This document shows, piece after piece, positions 7,875-15,978 of a stretch of DNA of 30,467 nucleotides (within the stretch, counting starts at the first letter, position 1; each line of letters opens with the position of its first letter). The DNA comes from Xanthobacteraceae bacterium (lineage in GTDB: Bacteria; Pseudomonadota; Alphaproteobacteria; Rhizobiales; Xanthobacteraceae): assembly GCA_030039655.1 (NCBI GenBank), contig JASHVC010000208.1, forward strand, positions 1 through 30,467, read 5' to 3'. The translations under genes and the position numbers were made by a program. The notes under the pieces were generated by a model that searched no databases, had not been told where the DNA came from, and was given only the letters and a program-made list of their open reading frames with translations.

Positions 7875-9343
7875 CAGCAGTCCCAGGAATTGCCAAGCCC
7901 GGCAAATCGTCGTCATTCGGCGACTCCATTACCGCCGCGCTGATCATCATCATTCCAATTGCTCTTGCCGCCGTCTGCTTCGCCGCGCGGCTGCACGTGA
8001 TCGAGCTTTCGCACACGGTGCGCGCCGAGCTTTTGTTCGCGCTGCTGCTTGCGCTGATGGCATCCGGTATGCCGATCTCGATCGCGCTCGGGCTGTCGGT
8101 TCTGGTCTATCTGTTCATTCTCTCGAATGTCGATCCAAAGATGGTCGGGCTGAAGTTGTTCACCAGCCTCGACCGGTTCGAGATCATGGCCATTCCGTTC
8201 TTTATTCTCGCCGGCAATCTGCTGACGACTGGCGGTGTCGCGCGGCGCATGATCGACTTCGCGACCTCGCTGATCGGCCATTGGTATGGCGGTCTTGGGC
8301 TCGCTGGCGTTGTCGCCTGTGCGTTGTTTGCGGCGATTTCCGGCTCGTCGGTCGCGACCGTCGTGGGCATCGGTTCGATCATCCTGCCGGCGCTGGTCGA
8401 AAAGGGATATCCGCCGCGGTTCGGCGCCGGTGTGATCGCCACCTCCGGGGCGCTCGGCATCCTGTTCCCGCCCTCCATCAACCTTGTCATCTTCGCGGTG
8501 GCGACCAGCGGCATGCAACCGCACGGGCCGAACGGCGCCGTCGTCGATTCGGCGTCAATCGGTCAGTTGTTCATCGCCGGCCTCGTGCCGGGTCTGATAC
8601 TGGCCACCATGCTCGGTGTAGTGACGTGGTATCGTGCGCGGCAGAACGATTATCCGCGCATGGAACGGGCGACGTGGGGCGAATGCTGGCGCGCCTTTCG
8701 CGAGAGCTTTTGGGGCCTCTTTTTGATTGCGCTCGTGCTAGGCGGTATCTATTCGGGGCTCTTCACGCCGACCGAAGCCGCCGCCGTCGCCGCGGTCTAT
8801 GCGTTCGTCGTTGCGGTCTTTGTCTACAAGGGCCTGAAGTTTTCCGAAGTACCGGCCGTGCTGCTCAAGGCTGCGTCCATGAGCGCGATGATTCTCTACA
8901 TCATCACCAACGCCGCCGTGTTCTCCTGGCTGTTGACGTCCGAGCAAATTCCGCAGTCGATGGCCGAATGGATGACCGCCCAAGGCTTTGGAGTGGTAGT
9001 GTTTCTGCTGGTCACCAACATCGTGCTGCTTGCCGCCGGCAATTTCATGGATCCGGCCGCCATCACCCTGATCATGGCGCCGATTCTATTTCCCATGGCG
9101 GCGGCGCTCGGGGTGCATCCGGTTCACCTCGGCGTGCTGATGGCCGTGAACATGGAAGTCGGGCTCTGCCATCCGCCGGTCGGGCTGAATCTCTACGTCG
9201 CCTCCGGCATAACCAAGATGGGCATCGGTGAGCTCACTGTAGCCGTACTGCCGTGGCTTGGCGCCATGCTGATCTTCCTAGCGATGGTGACCTACATTCC
9301 CGCCATCTCGCTATGGCTGCCGCGCGCGCTAGGAATGCTGTAA
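7871..9343 (+). CDS. dctM: TRAP transporter large permease, DctM family
   Basis: 490-residue polytopic membrane protein, the ion-coupled translocation subunit of the TRAP system. Diagnostic DctM segments include SGMPISIALGLSVLVYLF, FEIMAIPFFILAGNLLTTGG, AISGSSVATVVGIGSI, SGALGILFPPSINLVIF and the C-terminal MEVGLCHPPVGLNLYVASG. The N-terminus carries about 45 more residues than many DctM proteins, including an extra hydrophobic segment (ALIIIIPIALAAVCF). It overlaps dctQ by 4 bases and closes a P-Q-M operon. A weak 6-bp inverted repeat just after the stop may end transcription. Confidence 0.92.
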   Translation: MTAVPGIAKPGKSSSFGDSITAALIIIIPIALAAVCFAARLHVIELSHTVRAELLFALLLALMASGMPISIALGLSVLVYLFILSNVDPKMVGLKLFTSLDRFEIMAIPFFILAGNLLTTGGVARRMIDFATSLIGHWYGGLGLAGVVACALFAAISGSSVATVVGIGSIILPALVEKGYPPRFGAGVIATSGALGILFPPSINLVIFAVATSGMQPHGPNGAVVDSASIGQLFIAGLVPGLILATMLGVVTWYRARQNDYPRMERATWGECWRAFRESFWGLFLIALVLGGIYSGLFTPTEAAAVAAVYAFVVAVFVYKGLKFSEVPAVLLKAASMSAMILYIITNAAVFSWLLTSEQIPQSMAEWMTAQGFGVVVFLLVTNIVLLAAGNFMDPAAITLIMAPILFPMAAALGVHPVHLGVLMAVNMEVGLCHPPVGLNLYVASGITKMGIGELTVAVLPWLGAMLIFLAMVTYIPAISLWLPRALGML

Positions 9344-9346
9344 GCG

Positions 9347-9365
9347 CGCCACGCGCTTTGTGGCG
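9347..9365. terminator. Weak inverted repeat between convergent dctM and nitrile hydratase operon
   Basis: CGCCAC (9347-9352) and GTGGCG (9360-9365) give a 6-bp stem with a 7-base loop in the 30-base gap between two convergent genes. It could serve as a bidirectional terminator, but the stem is short and no U-tract follows on either strand. Confidence 0.3.
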
Positions 9366-9373
9366 TCTGGTCG

Positions 9374-9763
9374 CTACGCGCTGAAATCGCTCGGTCGAAG
9401 TTCGATCGGCGTACCGTGCGGGGTACGCTCGCAAGCGTGTTCCCAGGCGTCGCGTGTGCGGGCAAGCGTGCGCGCGTCGGTAAGGCCTTTCTCGGCCACC
9501 ATGCGCTCAAGCGTTGCGAGCCAATGGTGATAATAGGTCTCGCCGGTATCGGGATCGCCCGCGGCTTGCGCTTTCTTGATTTCTTCGCCGAGTATCTTTG
9601 CCCATTCGCCCCAGGTGAACAGGCCCTTTTCGTTCAGAGACAAGGCGAGAGCAAACGCCTGTGCCTCCCATGGTTCGCGGAATACGGGGCCGTCGGTGTT
9701 TCGGGGGATACTTGATACCGCCTGGGTAGCGCGAAGCGTGGCAGGGTCAGTTGGCATCGTCAC
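9374..9763 (-). CDS. Nitrile hydratase accessory/activator protein
   Basis: 129-residue protein resembling the small activator of cobalt-type nitrile hydratases and, more distantly, the N-terminal half of the beta subunit: FREPWEAQAFALALSLNEKG, then FTWGEWAKILGEEI, TYYHHWLATLERMVAEKG and a final WEHACERTPHGTPIEL. In characterised systems this protein forms a complex with the alpha subunit and helps insert cobalt and oxidise the active-site cysteines. Its ATG overlaps the beta-subunit stop by 4 bases, so the three genes are translationally coupled in the order alpha, beta, activator. Function follows from family and operon position. Confidence 0.85.
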   Translation of the reverse strand: MTMPTDPATLRATQAVSSIPRNTDGPVFREPWEAQAFALALSLNEKGLFTWGEWAKILGEEIKKAQAAGDPDTGETYYHHWLATLERMVAEKGLTDARTLARTRDAWEHACERTPHGTPIELRPSDFSA

Positions 9764-10416
9764 GCGATTTCCAGATAAGGCTCAAAAGCTTCGATCGAAA
9801 CCTTCAACGAAGGATCGCTGTCGGGGCCCCACAATTCGCGGCCGTCGAAGAGCACCGTGTAGAGCCATTGTGGATCGTCGCCATGACCGAGCGCGGCAGC
9901 GTCGGGAAAGACGTGGCAGCCGCGGATTGCCTCGACGACCCCGACCCGATCGCGCGCATAGCGCGGCAGACGCGTGTGGCCTTGCGGATGGATGTTCTTG
10001 GTGCGCACGCGGTCGCCCGTCTTGAAACGGGCTTGCGTGTTCGTTGGCCGCGAGAAGGACCCGCGCGACAATGTGTTCGGGACTTCGGCCGCCGTTAGCT
10101 TGCGCTTGAGCTTTTTGCCTGGGCGCAGGGCGTGACCGGCTTCGATCTCGTCGGCGTCGGCGAGGCCCATTTCGACGACGAGTTTTTCCAGCCGTATCGC
10201 CCATTTTTTGTAATAGGACGCCGACAGGTAGAGCGCTGGCGGCAGGCGCTCAATGCCGTAGCGTGTTTGATCGATTGTCCAGATGCCGGTGTAGCCCATG
10301 GCGCGATTGAGCGCGAGCGCGCGTCCTTCCCACTCGGAGTGGAAGACCGGCTCGTTGGGCTCGGGCTCGACTTTGCCAAAACCGTGCATGCCGCCCATGT
10401 CGTGGATACCGTCCAT
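9760..10416 (-). CDS. nthB: Nitrile hydratase subunit beta
   Basis: 218-residue beta subunit. The N-terminus [20 protein letters not shown] and the following PVFHSEWEGRALALNRAM are characteristic, as are RYGIERLPPALYLSASYYKKW and the C-terminal barrel starting about residue 125 (FKTGDRVRTKNIHPQGHTRLP, then WLYTVLFDGRELWG). With alpha it forms the cytoplasmic enzyme that hydrates nitriles to amides. The start codon shares one base with the alpha stop (TAATG arrangement). Length is normal for the family. The full-length single chain argues against thiocyanate hydrolase, where this region is split between two subunits. Confidence 0.93.
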   Translation of the reverse strand: MDGIHDMGGMHGFGKVEPEPNEPVFHSEWEGRALALNRAMGYTGIWTIDQTRYGIERLPPALYLSASYYKKWAIRLEKLVVEMGLADADEIEAGHALRPGKKLKRKLTAAEVPNTLSRGSFSRPTNTQARFKTGDRVRTKNIHPQGHTRLPRYARDRVGVVEAIRGCHVFPDAAALGHGDDPQWLYTVLFDGRELWGPDSDPSLKVSIEAFEPYLEIA

Positions 10417-11051
10417 TACGCGGCCTCCTTGGGGTCTTTCGGCAGACCGGTGCCGATCATGCAGTCACGCGTGATCAGCTTGGCGAGTTTCTCCTCGCTC
10501 CATCCTTCGGTGCCGCCGGGTCGCATGGGCAGCACGATAAAACGCGTCTCCGCAGTCGAGTCCCAAACGCGGATGTCGGTGCCTGGCGGCAAGGTTACGC
10601 CGAAGTCAGTGAGTACGCCGCGCGGATCGTTGACAGCGCGCGAGCGGTAAGGCGCCGACTTGTACCAGACCGGCGACAGCCCAAGCACTTCCCACGGATA
10701 GCAGGAGCACAAGGTGCAGACGATCATGTTGTGCAGCTTCGGCGTATTCTCGACGGCGACTAGATGATCGCCGACGCGGTTGAGCAGACCGAACGAAGCG
10801 ACCGCCTTGCTCGCGTCTTCCACCAGCGCGCGCTTGAAAGCGGGGTCGCTCCAGGCCTTGGCGACAACGCGGGCGCCGGTATGTGGGCCGACTTTGGTCT
10901 CATAGGCCTCGATGATGGCATCGAGCGCCGCCGGGTCGACATAGCCCTTTTCTGCCAGCACGGTTTCCAGTGCGCGTACGCGCAGCTGCATTTCCGACAG
11001 CTCCGAGCCGTGGTCATGGTCGTGGTGGTCATGATCGTCGTCGTGGGTCAT
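10416..11051 (-). CDS. nthA: Nitrile hydratase subunit alpha, cobalt type, His-rich N-terminus
   Basis: 211-residue catalytic subunit. The metal site is C112-T-L-C115-S-C117 within [10 protein letters not shown]; Thr at the second position and Tyr-Pro-Trp after it are the cobalt-type signature (iron enzymes have Ser there). Two of these cysteines are normally oxidised to sulfinic and sulfenic acid in the mature enzyme. [19 protein letters not shown] and the C-terminal [10 protein letters not shown] also match. The ATG at 11051 is preceded by AGGGAC; the frame is open upstream but that part does not resemble the family. Residues 1-14 hold six histidines and many aspartates, an unusual addition. 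The gene heads a three-gene operon divergent from a TRAP pair. Confidence 0.93.
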   Translation of the reverse strand: MTHDDDHDHHDHDHGSELSEMQLRVRALETVLAEKGYVDPAALDAIIEAYETKVGPHTGARVVAKAWSDPAFKRALVEDASKAVASFGLLNRVGDHLVAVENTPKLHNMIVCTLCSCYPWEVLGLSPVWYKSAPYRSRAVNDPRGVLTDFGVTLPPGTDIRVWDSTAETRFIVLPMRPGGTEGWSEEKLAKLITRDCMIGTGLPKDPKEAA

Positions 11052-11079
11052 GGCATGTGTCCCTGCGCCTTTGCCGGGC

Positions 11080-11108
11080 ATTATAGTACGCTGCGGCAGC
11101 CATGAGAA
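11080..11108 (-). promoter_or_regulatory. Candidate promoter of the nitrile hydratase operon
   Basis: On the minus strand a perfect TATAAT (11080-11085) lies 17 bases from TTCTCA (11103-11108; 4 of 6 to the -35 consensus), 28 bases upstream of the alpha-subunit ATG. The -35 falls inside the first codons of the divergent dctQ-like gene. Only sequence similarity to the sigma-70-type consensus supports it. Confidence 0.45.
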
Positions 11109-11629
11109 ACACGGTCGAGCGCTTCGCCAGTGCCATTGAGCGGGCAATTGCTGCCATCGGTTTGGCGGCGGCATGGTGCTGTCTTTACGTGGTGATTGTC
11201 GAGTTCGCCGTAGTTGTGATGCGCTACGCGCTCGGTATCGGGTCAATCAAACTTCAGGAGTCCGTGATCTACGCCCATGCCGGGCTGTTCATGCTGGCCG
11301 CGGCCTGGACGTTGCAAGTCGACGGCCATGTGCGCGTCGACATCATTTACGCACAAGCAAGCCCGCGCACGCGGGCGCTCATCGATCTGATAGGAGCGCT
11401 CGTTTTTCTTTTGCCATTCGCTGCCGTGCTCGTGCTGCTTTCGGTGCCTTATGTGCAGCGCTCTTGGGCCATTCTTGAGCGCTCGCGCGAAACGAGCGGA
11501 TTGCCGTTCGTCTATCTGCTCAAGACGTTGATCCCGCTGTTTGCCGTGCTCATTGGCTTGCAGGGCGTAGTGCAGGCAATCCGCGCGGCACTGGTGCTGA
11601 GCGGGCCGCGCCAACAGCCATCGCGATGA
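11102..11629 (+). CDS. TRAP transporter small permease (DctQ-like), second system
   Basis: 175-residue membrane protein with four hydrophobic segments. [24 protein letters not shown] followed by [10 protein letters not shown] (about residues 50-84) is the DctQ pattern of the mannitol/chloroaromatic-type TRAP branch. It lies only 50 bases from the divergent nitrile hydratase alpha gene, and its stop overlaps the large permease start by 4 bases. No binding-protein (P) gene adjoins the pair, unlike the complete system at 6169-9343. No strong ribosome binding site precedes the ATG. Confidence 0.87.
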   Translation: MRNTVERFASAIERAIAAIGLAAAWCCLYVVIVEFAVVVMRYALGIGSIKLQESVIYAHAGLFMLAAAWTLQVDGHVRVDIIYAQASPRTRALIDLIGALVFLLPFAAVLVLLSVPYVQRSWAILERSRETSGLPFVYLLKTLIPLFAVLIGLQGVVQAIRAALVLSGPRQQPSR

Positions 11630-13029
11630 ACATGGGGGCGATGCCTGGAGAGGCGCTCGCCGTCGCCATGGTGGTCACGGTGTGCGCGGTGCTGCTCGCC
11701 GGTTATCCCGTCGCCTTGACGCTCGCAGGCGTGTCGCTTTTGTTTGCTACCGTCGGTGCGGGCGCCGGCGTACTGCACCTTTCACTCCTTGGTGCGCTGC
11801 CCCAGCGCGTCTTCGGTGTCATGACCAACGATGTGCTGGTCGCCATTCCGCTCTTTATTTTCATGGGCGTGATGCTGGAGCGGTCGCGCATTGCCGAAGA
11901 GTTGTTGGAGACCATGGGCCGACTGTTCGCCGGGCTGCCGGGTGGCCTGGGTGTCTCGGTGGTTATCGTCGGAGTCCTGCTTGCCGCCGCGAAGGGCATT
12001 GTCGGCGCCACGGCGGTGACCATGGGACTGATCGCGCTGCCGACCATGCTGCGCCATGGTTACGACAAAGCGCTGGCCGCGGGCACGATTGCGGCGACCG
12101 CCACTCTGGCGCAGGTCTTTCCGCCTGCAACTGTCCTGGTGTTGCTCGGCGATCAGCTCAGCAACTCGTATCAGGCCGCGCAATTGGCGCAGGGAAACTT
12201 CGCGCCGCAAACCGTCTCGGTTGCCGATTTATTCGCCGGAGCGATCATTCCGGGCTTTGTGCTCGTTCTTTTTTATCTTCTGTATCTGATCGGTGTGGCG
12301 ATTGTCGATCCGAAGAAGTCGCCGCCGATTATCCCCGATCCCAATGCGCCGCGCGGCTCAAAGCTGGCGTTCCAGCTTGTTGCCGCGCTCATTGCGCCGA
12401 TCGCGTTGATCCTTGCGGTGCTCGGCTCCATTCTCGGCGGTATAGCGACGCCGACGGAAGCGGCGTCGGTGGGAGCCGTGGGTTCGGTCCTGCTTGCGGC
12501 CCGCAAGGCGGGCGTCGCTGGGCTTTTGATGCCCGTGATGGTGCGCACGACTCAGATCACCAGCATGATCTTTCTGATCCTGATCGGCGCGACGGTGTTC
12601 AGCCTCGTGTTCCGCGGCCTAGGTGGCGACGCCATGGTGGAGCGTGCGTTGACCAACCTGCCGGGCGGCGCCGCCGGCGCCACGCTGGCGGTCATGGCGG
12701 CGCTGTTCCTGCTGGGTTTCGTGATGGACGCCTTCGAGATCATTTTCGTGGTGGTGCCGATCGTGGCGCCGGTGCTGCTACAGATGCCTGGTGTGAATCC
12801 GGTTTGGCTCGGCATCATGATGGCGGTGAACTTGCAGACCTCCTATATGCATCCGCCGCTCGGTCCGACGTTATTCTATCTGCGCGGTGTAGCACCACCG
12901 GAGGTGACGACCCGCGATATCTATCTTGGAATTATTCCTTTCGTGCTGATTCAGCTCGCGATGTTGCTGGCGCTCTGGTTTCTGCCCGGACTGGCAACCT
13001 GGCTACCTCATCGGCTGTATGGATCGTAA
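11626..13029 (+). CDS. TRAP transporter large permease (DctM-like), second system
   Basis: 467-residue polytopic protein of the DctM family, of the mannitol/chloroaromatic-type branch: VFGVMTNDVLVAIPLFIFMG, VLLAAAKGIVGATAVTMGLI, TATLAQVFPPATVLVLLGDQ and a C-terminal AVNLQTSYMHPPLGPTLFYL. It should form a sodium-coupled importer with the small permease just upstream. The missing P subunit must be encoded elsewhere. Divergence from nitrile hydratase suggests, but does not show, a nitrile-derived or carboxamide/acid substrate. The acetyltransferase gene begins 3 bases after the stop. Confidence 0.9.
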   Translation: MNMGAMPGEALAVAMVVTVCAVLLAGYPVALTLAGVSLLFATVGAGAGVLHLSLLGALPQRVFGVMTNDVLVAIPLFIFMGVMLERSRIAEELLETMGRLFAGLPGGLGVSVVIVGVLLAAAKGIVGATAVTMGLIALPTMLRHGYDKALAAGTIAATATLAQVFPPATVLVLLGDQLSNSYQAAQLAQGNFAPQTVSVADLFAGAIIPGFVLVLFYLLYLIGVAIVDPKKSPPIIPDPNAPRGSKLAFQLVAALIAPIALILAVLGSILGGIATPTEAASVGAVGSVLLAARKAGVAGLLMPVMVRTTQITSMIFLILIGATVFSLVFRGLGGDAMVERALTNLPGGAAGATLAVMAALFLLGFVMDAFEIIFVVVPIVAPVLLQMPGVNPVWLGIMMAVNLQTSYMHPPLGPTLFYLRGVAPPEVTTRDIYLGIIPFVLIQLAMLLALWFLPGLATWLPHRLYGS

Positions 13030-13032
13030 TTC

Positions 13033-13560
13033 ATGATGAGCGAACGACAATCCGGACGGCGTGTTTTGAAGACAAATCCGCTTGAACTCGTCCGCGCTAC
13101 TCAAGCGGACATTCCATTCATCATGGCAACCGAACGTCTGCCAGGGTACGAGGAGCTCGTTGGCCGCTGGAGCGAGGCTGAACACCGCGCGGCGCTCACC
13201 GACGACCGTTACGCATATTTCATCGCGCGCGCGGCCTCGCAGCCGATTGCGTTTGCCATTGTTCGAGACTGGGCATCGCGCGAACAGGTGACGTGCATCA
13301 AGCGGATCGCCGTTTCGCGTCCAGGGGAGGGCGATGGCAGAACATTCCTGAGTCGCCTTGTCGATCGTATTTTTAGCGAGACAGAAGCGTATCGGATCTG
13401 GCTCGGCGTGTTTCCCGATAATACGCGGGCGCGCCGCGCTTACGAGGCTGTCGGCTTCAAGGCCGAGGGCGTTGCGCGCGGCAGCGCCTTCTTTGGTGGC
13501 GTCCATCGCGATGAGTTGGTGATGGCGCTGTTGCGGCCCGAATGGGCGGTCCGAGAGTGA
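13033..13560 (+). CDS. GNAT-family N-acetyltransferase
   Basis: 175-residue GNAT protein. The fold is recognisable from the N-terminal LVRATQADIPFIM, the central strand VTCIKRIAVSRPGEGDGRTFLSRLVDRIF, which occupies the acetyl-CoA loop position (usually R/QxxGxG/A; here altered), and the C-terminal DNTRARRAYEAVGFKAEGVARG, typical of RimI/RimJ-like enzymes. It would transfer an acetyl group from acetyl-CoA to an amine; the substrate is unknown. It starts 3 bases after the TRAP large permease and is probably co-transcribed. Its stop is 3 bases from the convergent UbiD gene end. Confidence 0.8.
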   Translation: MMSERQSGRRVLKTNPLELVRATQADIPFIMATERLPGYEELVGRWSEAEHRAALTDDRYAYFIARAASQPIAFAIVRDWASREQVTCIKRIAVSRPGEGDGRTFLSRLVDRIFSETEAYRIWLGVFPDNTRARRAYEAVGFKAEGVARGSAFFGGVHRDELVMALLRPEWAVRE

Positions 13561-13563
13561 AGC

Positions 13564-15054
13564 TCAAAGATCGCCTAGCCCGTATTCTTTCCAGCGCGCT
13601 TCGACGCGTGCGGCGTCGTCTGGATGCGGTGTGACCGTCGGTGGAAAGCGTTCGTTGTTCCATTGCGGCTGGCGCGCGTGCTTCCATGAGCGCGTAGCGT
13701 CGATCAGCATGCGATTCCACAGCCCGGTACCGAGCTGCGCTACGTTGCGATCTTCCAGTGGCGTCGACGGATCGATCGGCGAGCCGAATATGCCGGGGAA
13801 GATCACCACGCCGCCTTCGCCCGCATTGACGCGGTGCGCAAACGCCCACTCGACCTGCTCATCGTCGGCCGGGTTGATGTCTTCCTCCACCACGATGACG
13901 TTTTTGTAGCGGTAAGTCGCGGCGCTGTTGCCCCACAGAGCCGCTGCGATCTGCTTCGGCTGCCCCTGATACTGCTTCTTGATCTGGACGCGGATGTTGA
14001 CGCCGTTGGTGATCGGCGGCGCGTAAACGTCGAGTACGCTCGGGATGCCGGCGCCGTTGAGAATGTTCCAGGCAATGGCGGCGCGCTGTACTGACGACAT
14101 GACGCTGTTTTCGCTGTAGGAGCCGGGCAGGGTGCCTTCGAGCGAGCCGCAGAAAATCGGATCGCGCCGATGCGTTATGCAGGTGATCTTCATGGTCGGA
14201 CGCGGCGTCGGCAGATCCGACACGTAGCCGGTGAATTCACCGAACGGTCCCTCCATCTCGTAGGTGGATGGATCGTCGCTGATCGTACCCTCGATGACGA
14301 TCTCGGCGCTGGCCGGCACCGCAAGATCGACCGTCTCACAACGCACGAGCTGCGCCGCCTCGCCGCGATAGCCTCCCATGACATCGTACTCGCAAATGCC
14401 GGCGGGTAGCGGTGAACCGGAAAGGAACGACATGATCGGATCCCACCCGATCACGCAGGCGACCGGCATCGGCTGGCCGCGCCCTGCCCACTTGCTGAAA
14501 TGCGCACCCCAATGCTGCCCGCCCTTGATGAGCAGGAACGGCGTCGTGTCCTTCTTACCGATCATGCCGCGGTAGAGACCAACGTTCATCACGCCGGTGT
14601 CGGGGTCCTTGGTGACGATTGAGGTGAAGGTGTGGATGTAGCGCCCGCCTTCCAGGTAGTGCCACTTCGGCACCGGAAATTCGGTCTGGTCGATGGCGGC
14701 GCCCTTGACGATCACCTCCTTGACAGGACCGGCATTCACCATCACTGGCGGAATCGCCTCGCGGTTTTTGGCCATGACGTACTGTACGAGCTCGCGGTTC
14801 GACGCTTCGCGCGGAAAGCCGAGCGCAAGCGCCAGCCGCGAGCGCGCGCCGAGGCCGCTGGCGAAAAGCTTGGTGCAGCGGCCGTCTTTGTAGCCCTTGA
14901 TGTTCTCGAACAGCAGCGCCGGGCCCTTCTTCTCAAGTGCGCGACGGGTGATGGCGCCGATCTCTCGGTCCCAATCTACTTCGGCTTGGATGCGCCGCAG
15001 TTCGCCCTGTTGTTCGAGCGAAGCCATCCACTGCCGCATGTCCAAAAAGCCCAT
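13564..15054 (-). CDS. UbiD-family (prenylated-FMN) decarboxylase
   Basis: 496-residue protein of the UbiD family, which reversibly decarboxylates aromatic or alpha,beta-unsaturated acids using prenylated FMN. The conserved NVGLYRGM segment (Asn157, Arg162) and EMEGPFGEFTGY (Glu268, Glu273) supply the expected Arg-Glu-Glu active-site set; the five-residue spacing of the glutamates matches characterised members. GGQHWGAH (about 178-185) is also typical. The start at 15054 follows AGAAGGTGG; the open frame continues 23 codons upstream without family likeness. No ubiX (prenyl-FMN synthase) gene is in the window. It may act on an aromatic acid rather than in ubiquinone synthesis, but the substrate cannot be read. 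Divergent from a short-chain dehydrogenase gene. Confidence 0.9.
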   Translation of the reverse strand: MGFLDMRQWMASLEQQGELRRIQAEVDWDREIGAITRRALEKKGPALLFENIKGYKDGRCTKLFASGLGARSRLALALGFPREASNRELVQYVMAKNREAIPPVMVNAGPVKEVIVKGAAIDQTEFPVPKWHYLEGGRYIHTFTSIVTKDPDTGVMNVGLYRGMIGKKDTTPFLLIKGGQHWGAHFSKWAGRGQPMPVACVIGWDPIMSFLSGSPLPAGICEYDVMGGYRGEAAQLVRCETVDLAVPASAEIVIEGTISDDPSTYEMEGPFGEFTGYVSDLPTPRPTMKITCITHRRDPIFCGSLEGTLPGSYSENSVMSSVQRAAIAWNILNGAGIPSVLDVYAPPITNGVNIRVQIKKQYQGQPKQIAAALWGNSAATYRYKNVIVVEEDINPADDEQVEWAFAHRVNAGEGGVVIFPGIFGSPIDPSTPLEDRNVAQLGTGLWNRMLIDATRSWKHARQPQWNNERFPPTVTPHPDDAARVEARWKEYGLGDL

Positions 15055-15124
15055 CGGGCGCCCACCTTCTAATGCGCGGTTCGAGACGATCCCCGCGCTT
15101 GATCGCGGCATTAATTCCCGCAAT

Positions 15125-15148
15125 TCTGCCCCTCCGCAATGGGGCAGA
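15125..15148 (+). promoter_or_regulatory. Inverted repeat in the SDR gene leader
   Basis: TCTGCCCC (15125-15132) and GGGGCAGA (15141-15148) form perfect 8-base arms with an 8-base spacer, 22 bases before the SDR start and in the UbiD/SDR divergent region. It may be an operator for either gene or a leader hairpin. Confidence 0.35.
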
Positions 15149-15170
15149 CATACGCTCGCCGGGAGACCCT

Positions 15171-15947
15171 ATGAGCGCAGCGCAAATCTTCGATCTTGCG
15201 GGCAAGGTCGCATTGGTCACCGGTGCATCGAGTGGGCTTGGGCTGCGCTTCGCCGAAGTCCTGGCTGAGAACGGCGCCTCGGTCGTGCTCGTGGCCCGCC
15301 GCGCCGATCGCCTCGGTGCACTCAAGGCGCGCATTGAGCAATCGGGAGGGCGCGCTATTGCGGTCGAGGCTGACGTGCGCGAGCGCACCGCAATGCAGGC
15401 GGCATTCGACGCCGCCGAAAAGGCCTTCGGCACCGTGACGATCCTGGTCAACAACGCTGGCGTGGCGCACGCCGGCCGGGCCGTCGAGCTTGCCGAGGAG
15501 GAGTGGCGGCGCATCCTGTCGACCAACCTCGATGCGGTCTTCTATTGGTCGCAGGAGGCGGCGCGGCGTATGCTAGCGGCCGGCAAGGGCGGCGCCATCG
15601 TCAATATCGCTTCAGTGCTCGGGCTCGGCGTCGATAAGGGGGTCGTCGCTTACGCCACCGCGAAGGCCGGGGTGATTCAGGTGACCAAGGCGCTGGCGCT
15701 TGAGTTGGCCTTCAAGGGCATTCGCGTCAATGCCATCGCTCCCGGCTGGATCGTCACCGAGCTCAACCGCGACTATCTCACCAGCGAGAAAGGCAAGGCA
15801 CTGACGCGGCACATTCCCGTCGGCCGCTTCGGCGAGGAGCGCGATCTCGACGGCCCTCTGCTTCTGCTCGTCTCCGATGCCGGCCGCTTCGTCACCGGCG
15901 CCACCATCGTCGCCGACGGCGGGCAATCGGTGGCCCTGCGGGGGTGA
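15171..15947 (+). CDS. Short-chain dehydrogenase/reductase
   Basis: 258-residue classical SDR. The NAD(P)-binding motif TGASSGLG (17-24), NNAG (94-97), structural Asn119 and the catalytic Ser148, Tyr161 and Lys165 (YATAK) are all present, followed by IRVNAIAPGWIVTELN and the C-terminal FVTGATIVADGGQSVALRG. It would oxidise an alcohol or reduce a carbonyl with NAD(P). Arg43-Arg44 after the second strand would favour NADP, but this is weak evidence. The ATG at 15171 follows GGGAGA; the frame is open for 33 codons upstream without SDR character. Divergent from the UbiD decarboxylase; a shared pathway is possible but unproven. Confidence 0.9.
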   Translation: MSAAQIFDLAGKVALVTGASSGLGLRFAEVLAENGASVVLVARRADRLGALKARIEQSGGRAIAVEADVRERTAMQAAFDAAEKAFGTVTILVNNAGVAHAGRAVELAEEEWRRILSTNLDAVFYWSQEAARRMLAAGKGGAIVNIASVLGLGVDKGVVAYATAKAGVIQVTKALALELAFKGIRVNAIAPGWIVTELNRDYLTSEKGKALTRHIPVGRFGEERDLDGPLLLLVSDAGRFVTGATIVADGGQSVALRG

Positions 15948-15978
15948 GTTGGCTAGGCGCCTGCCTGGCTACCCGCCG

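Noticed and set aside
7783..9231. 482-codon open frame on the + strand overlapping dctM in another frame
   Set aside because: The DctM frame is unmistakable; this translation is Arg/Cys-rich with no membrane or domain character.
10416..11051. Thiocyanate hydrolase gamma subunit instead of nitrile hydratase alpha
   Set aside because: The beta partner is a full-length single chain and is followed by an activator gene, the nitrile hydratase layout; thiocyanate hydrolase splits the beta region into two subunits.
11682..13085. 467-codon open frame overlapping the second DctM gene in another frame
   Set aside because: Shadow of the DctM-like frame with no family resemblance.
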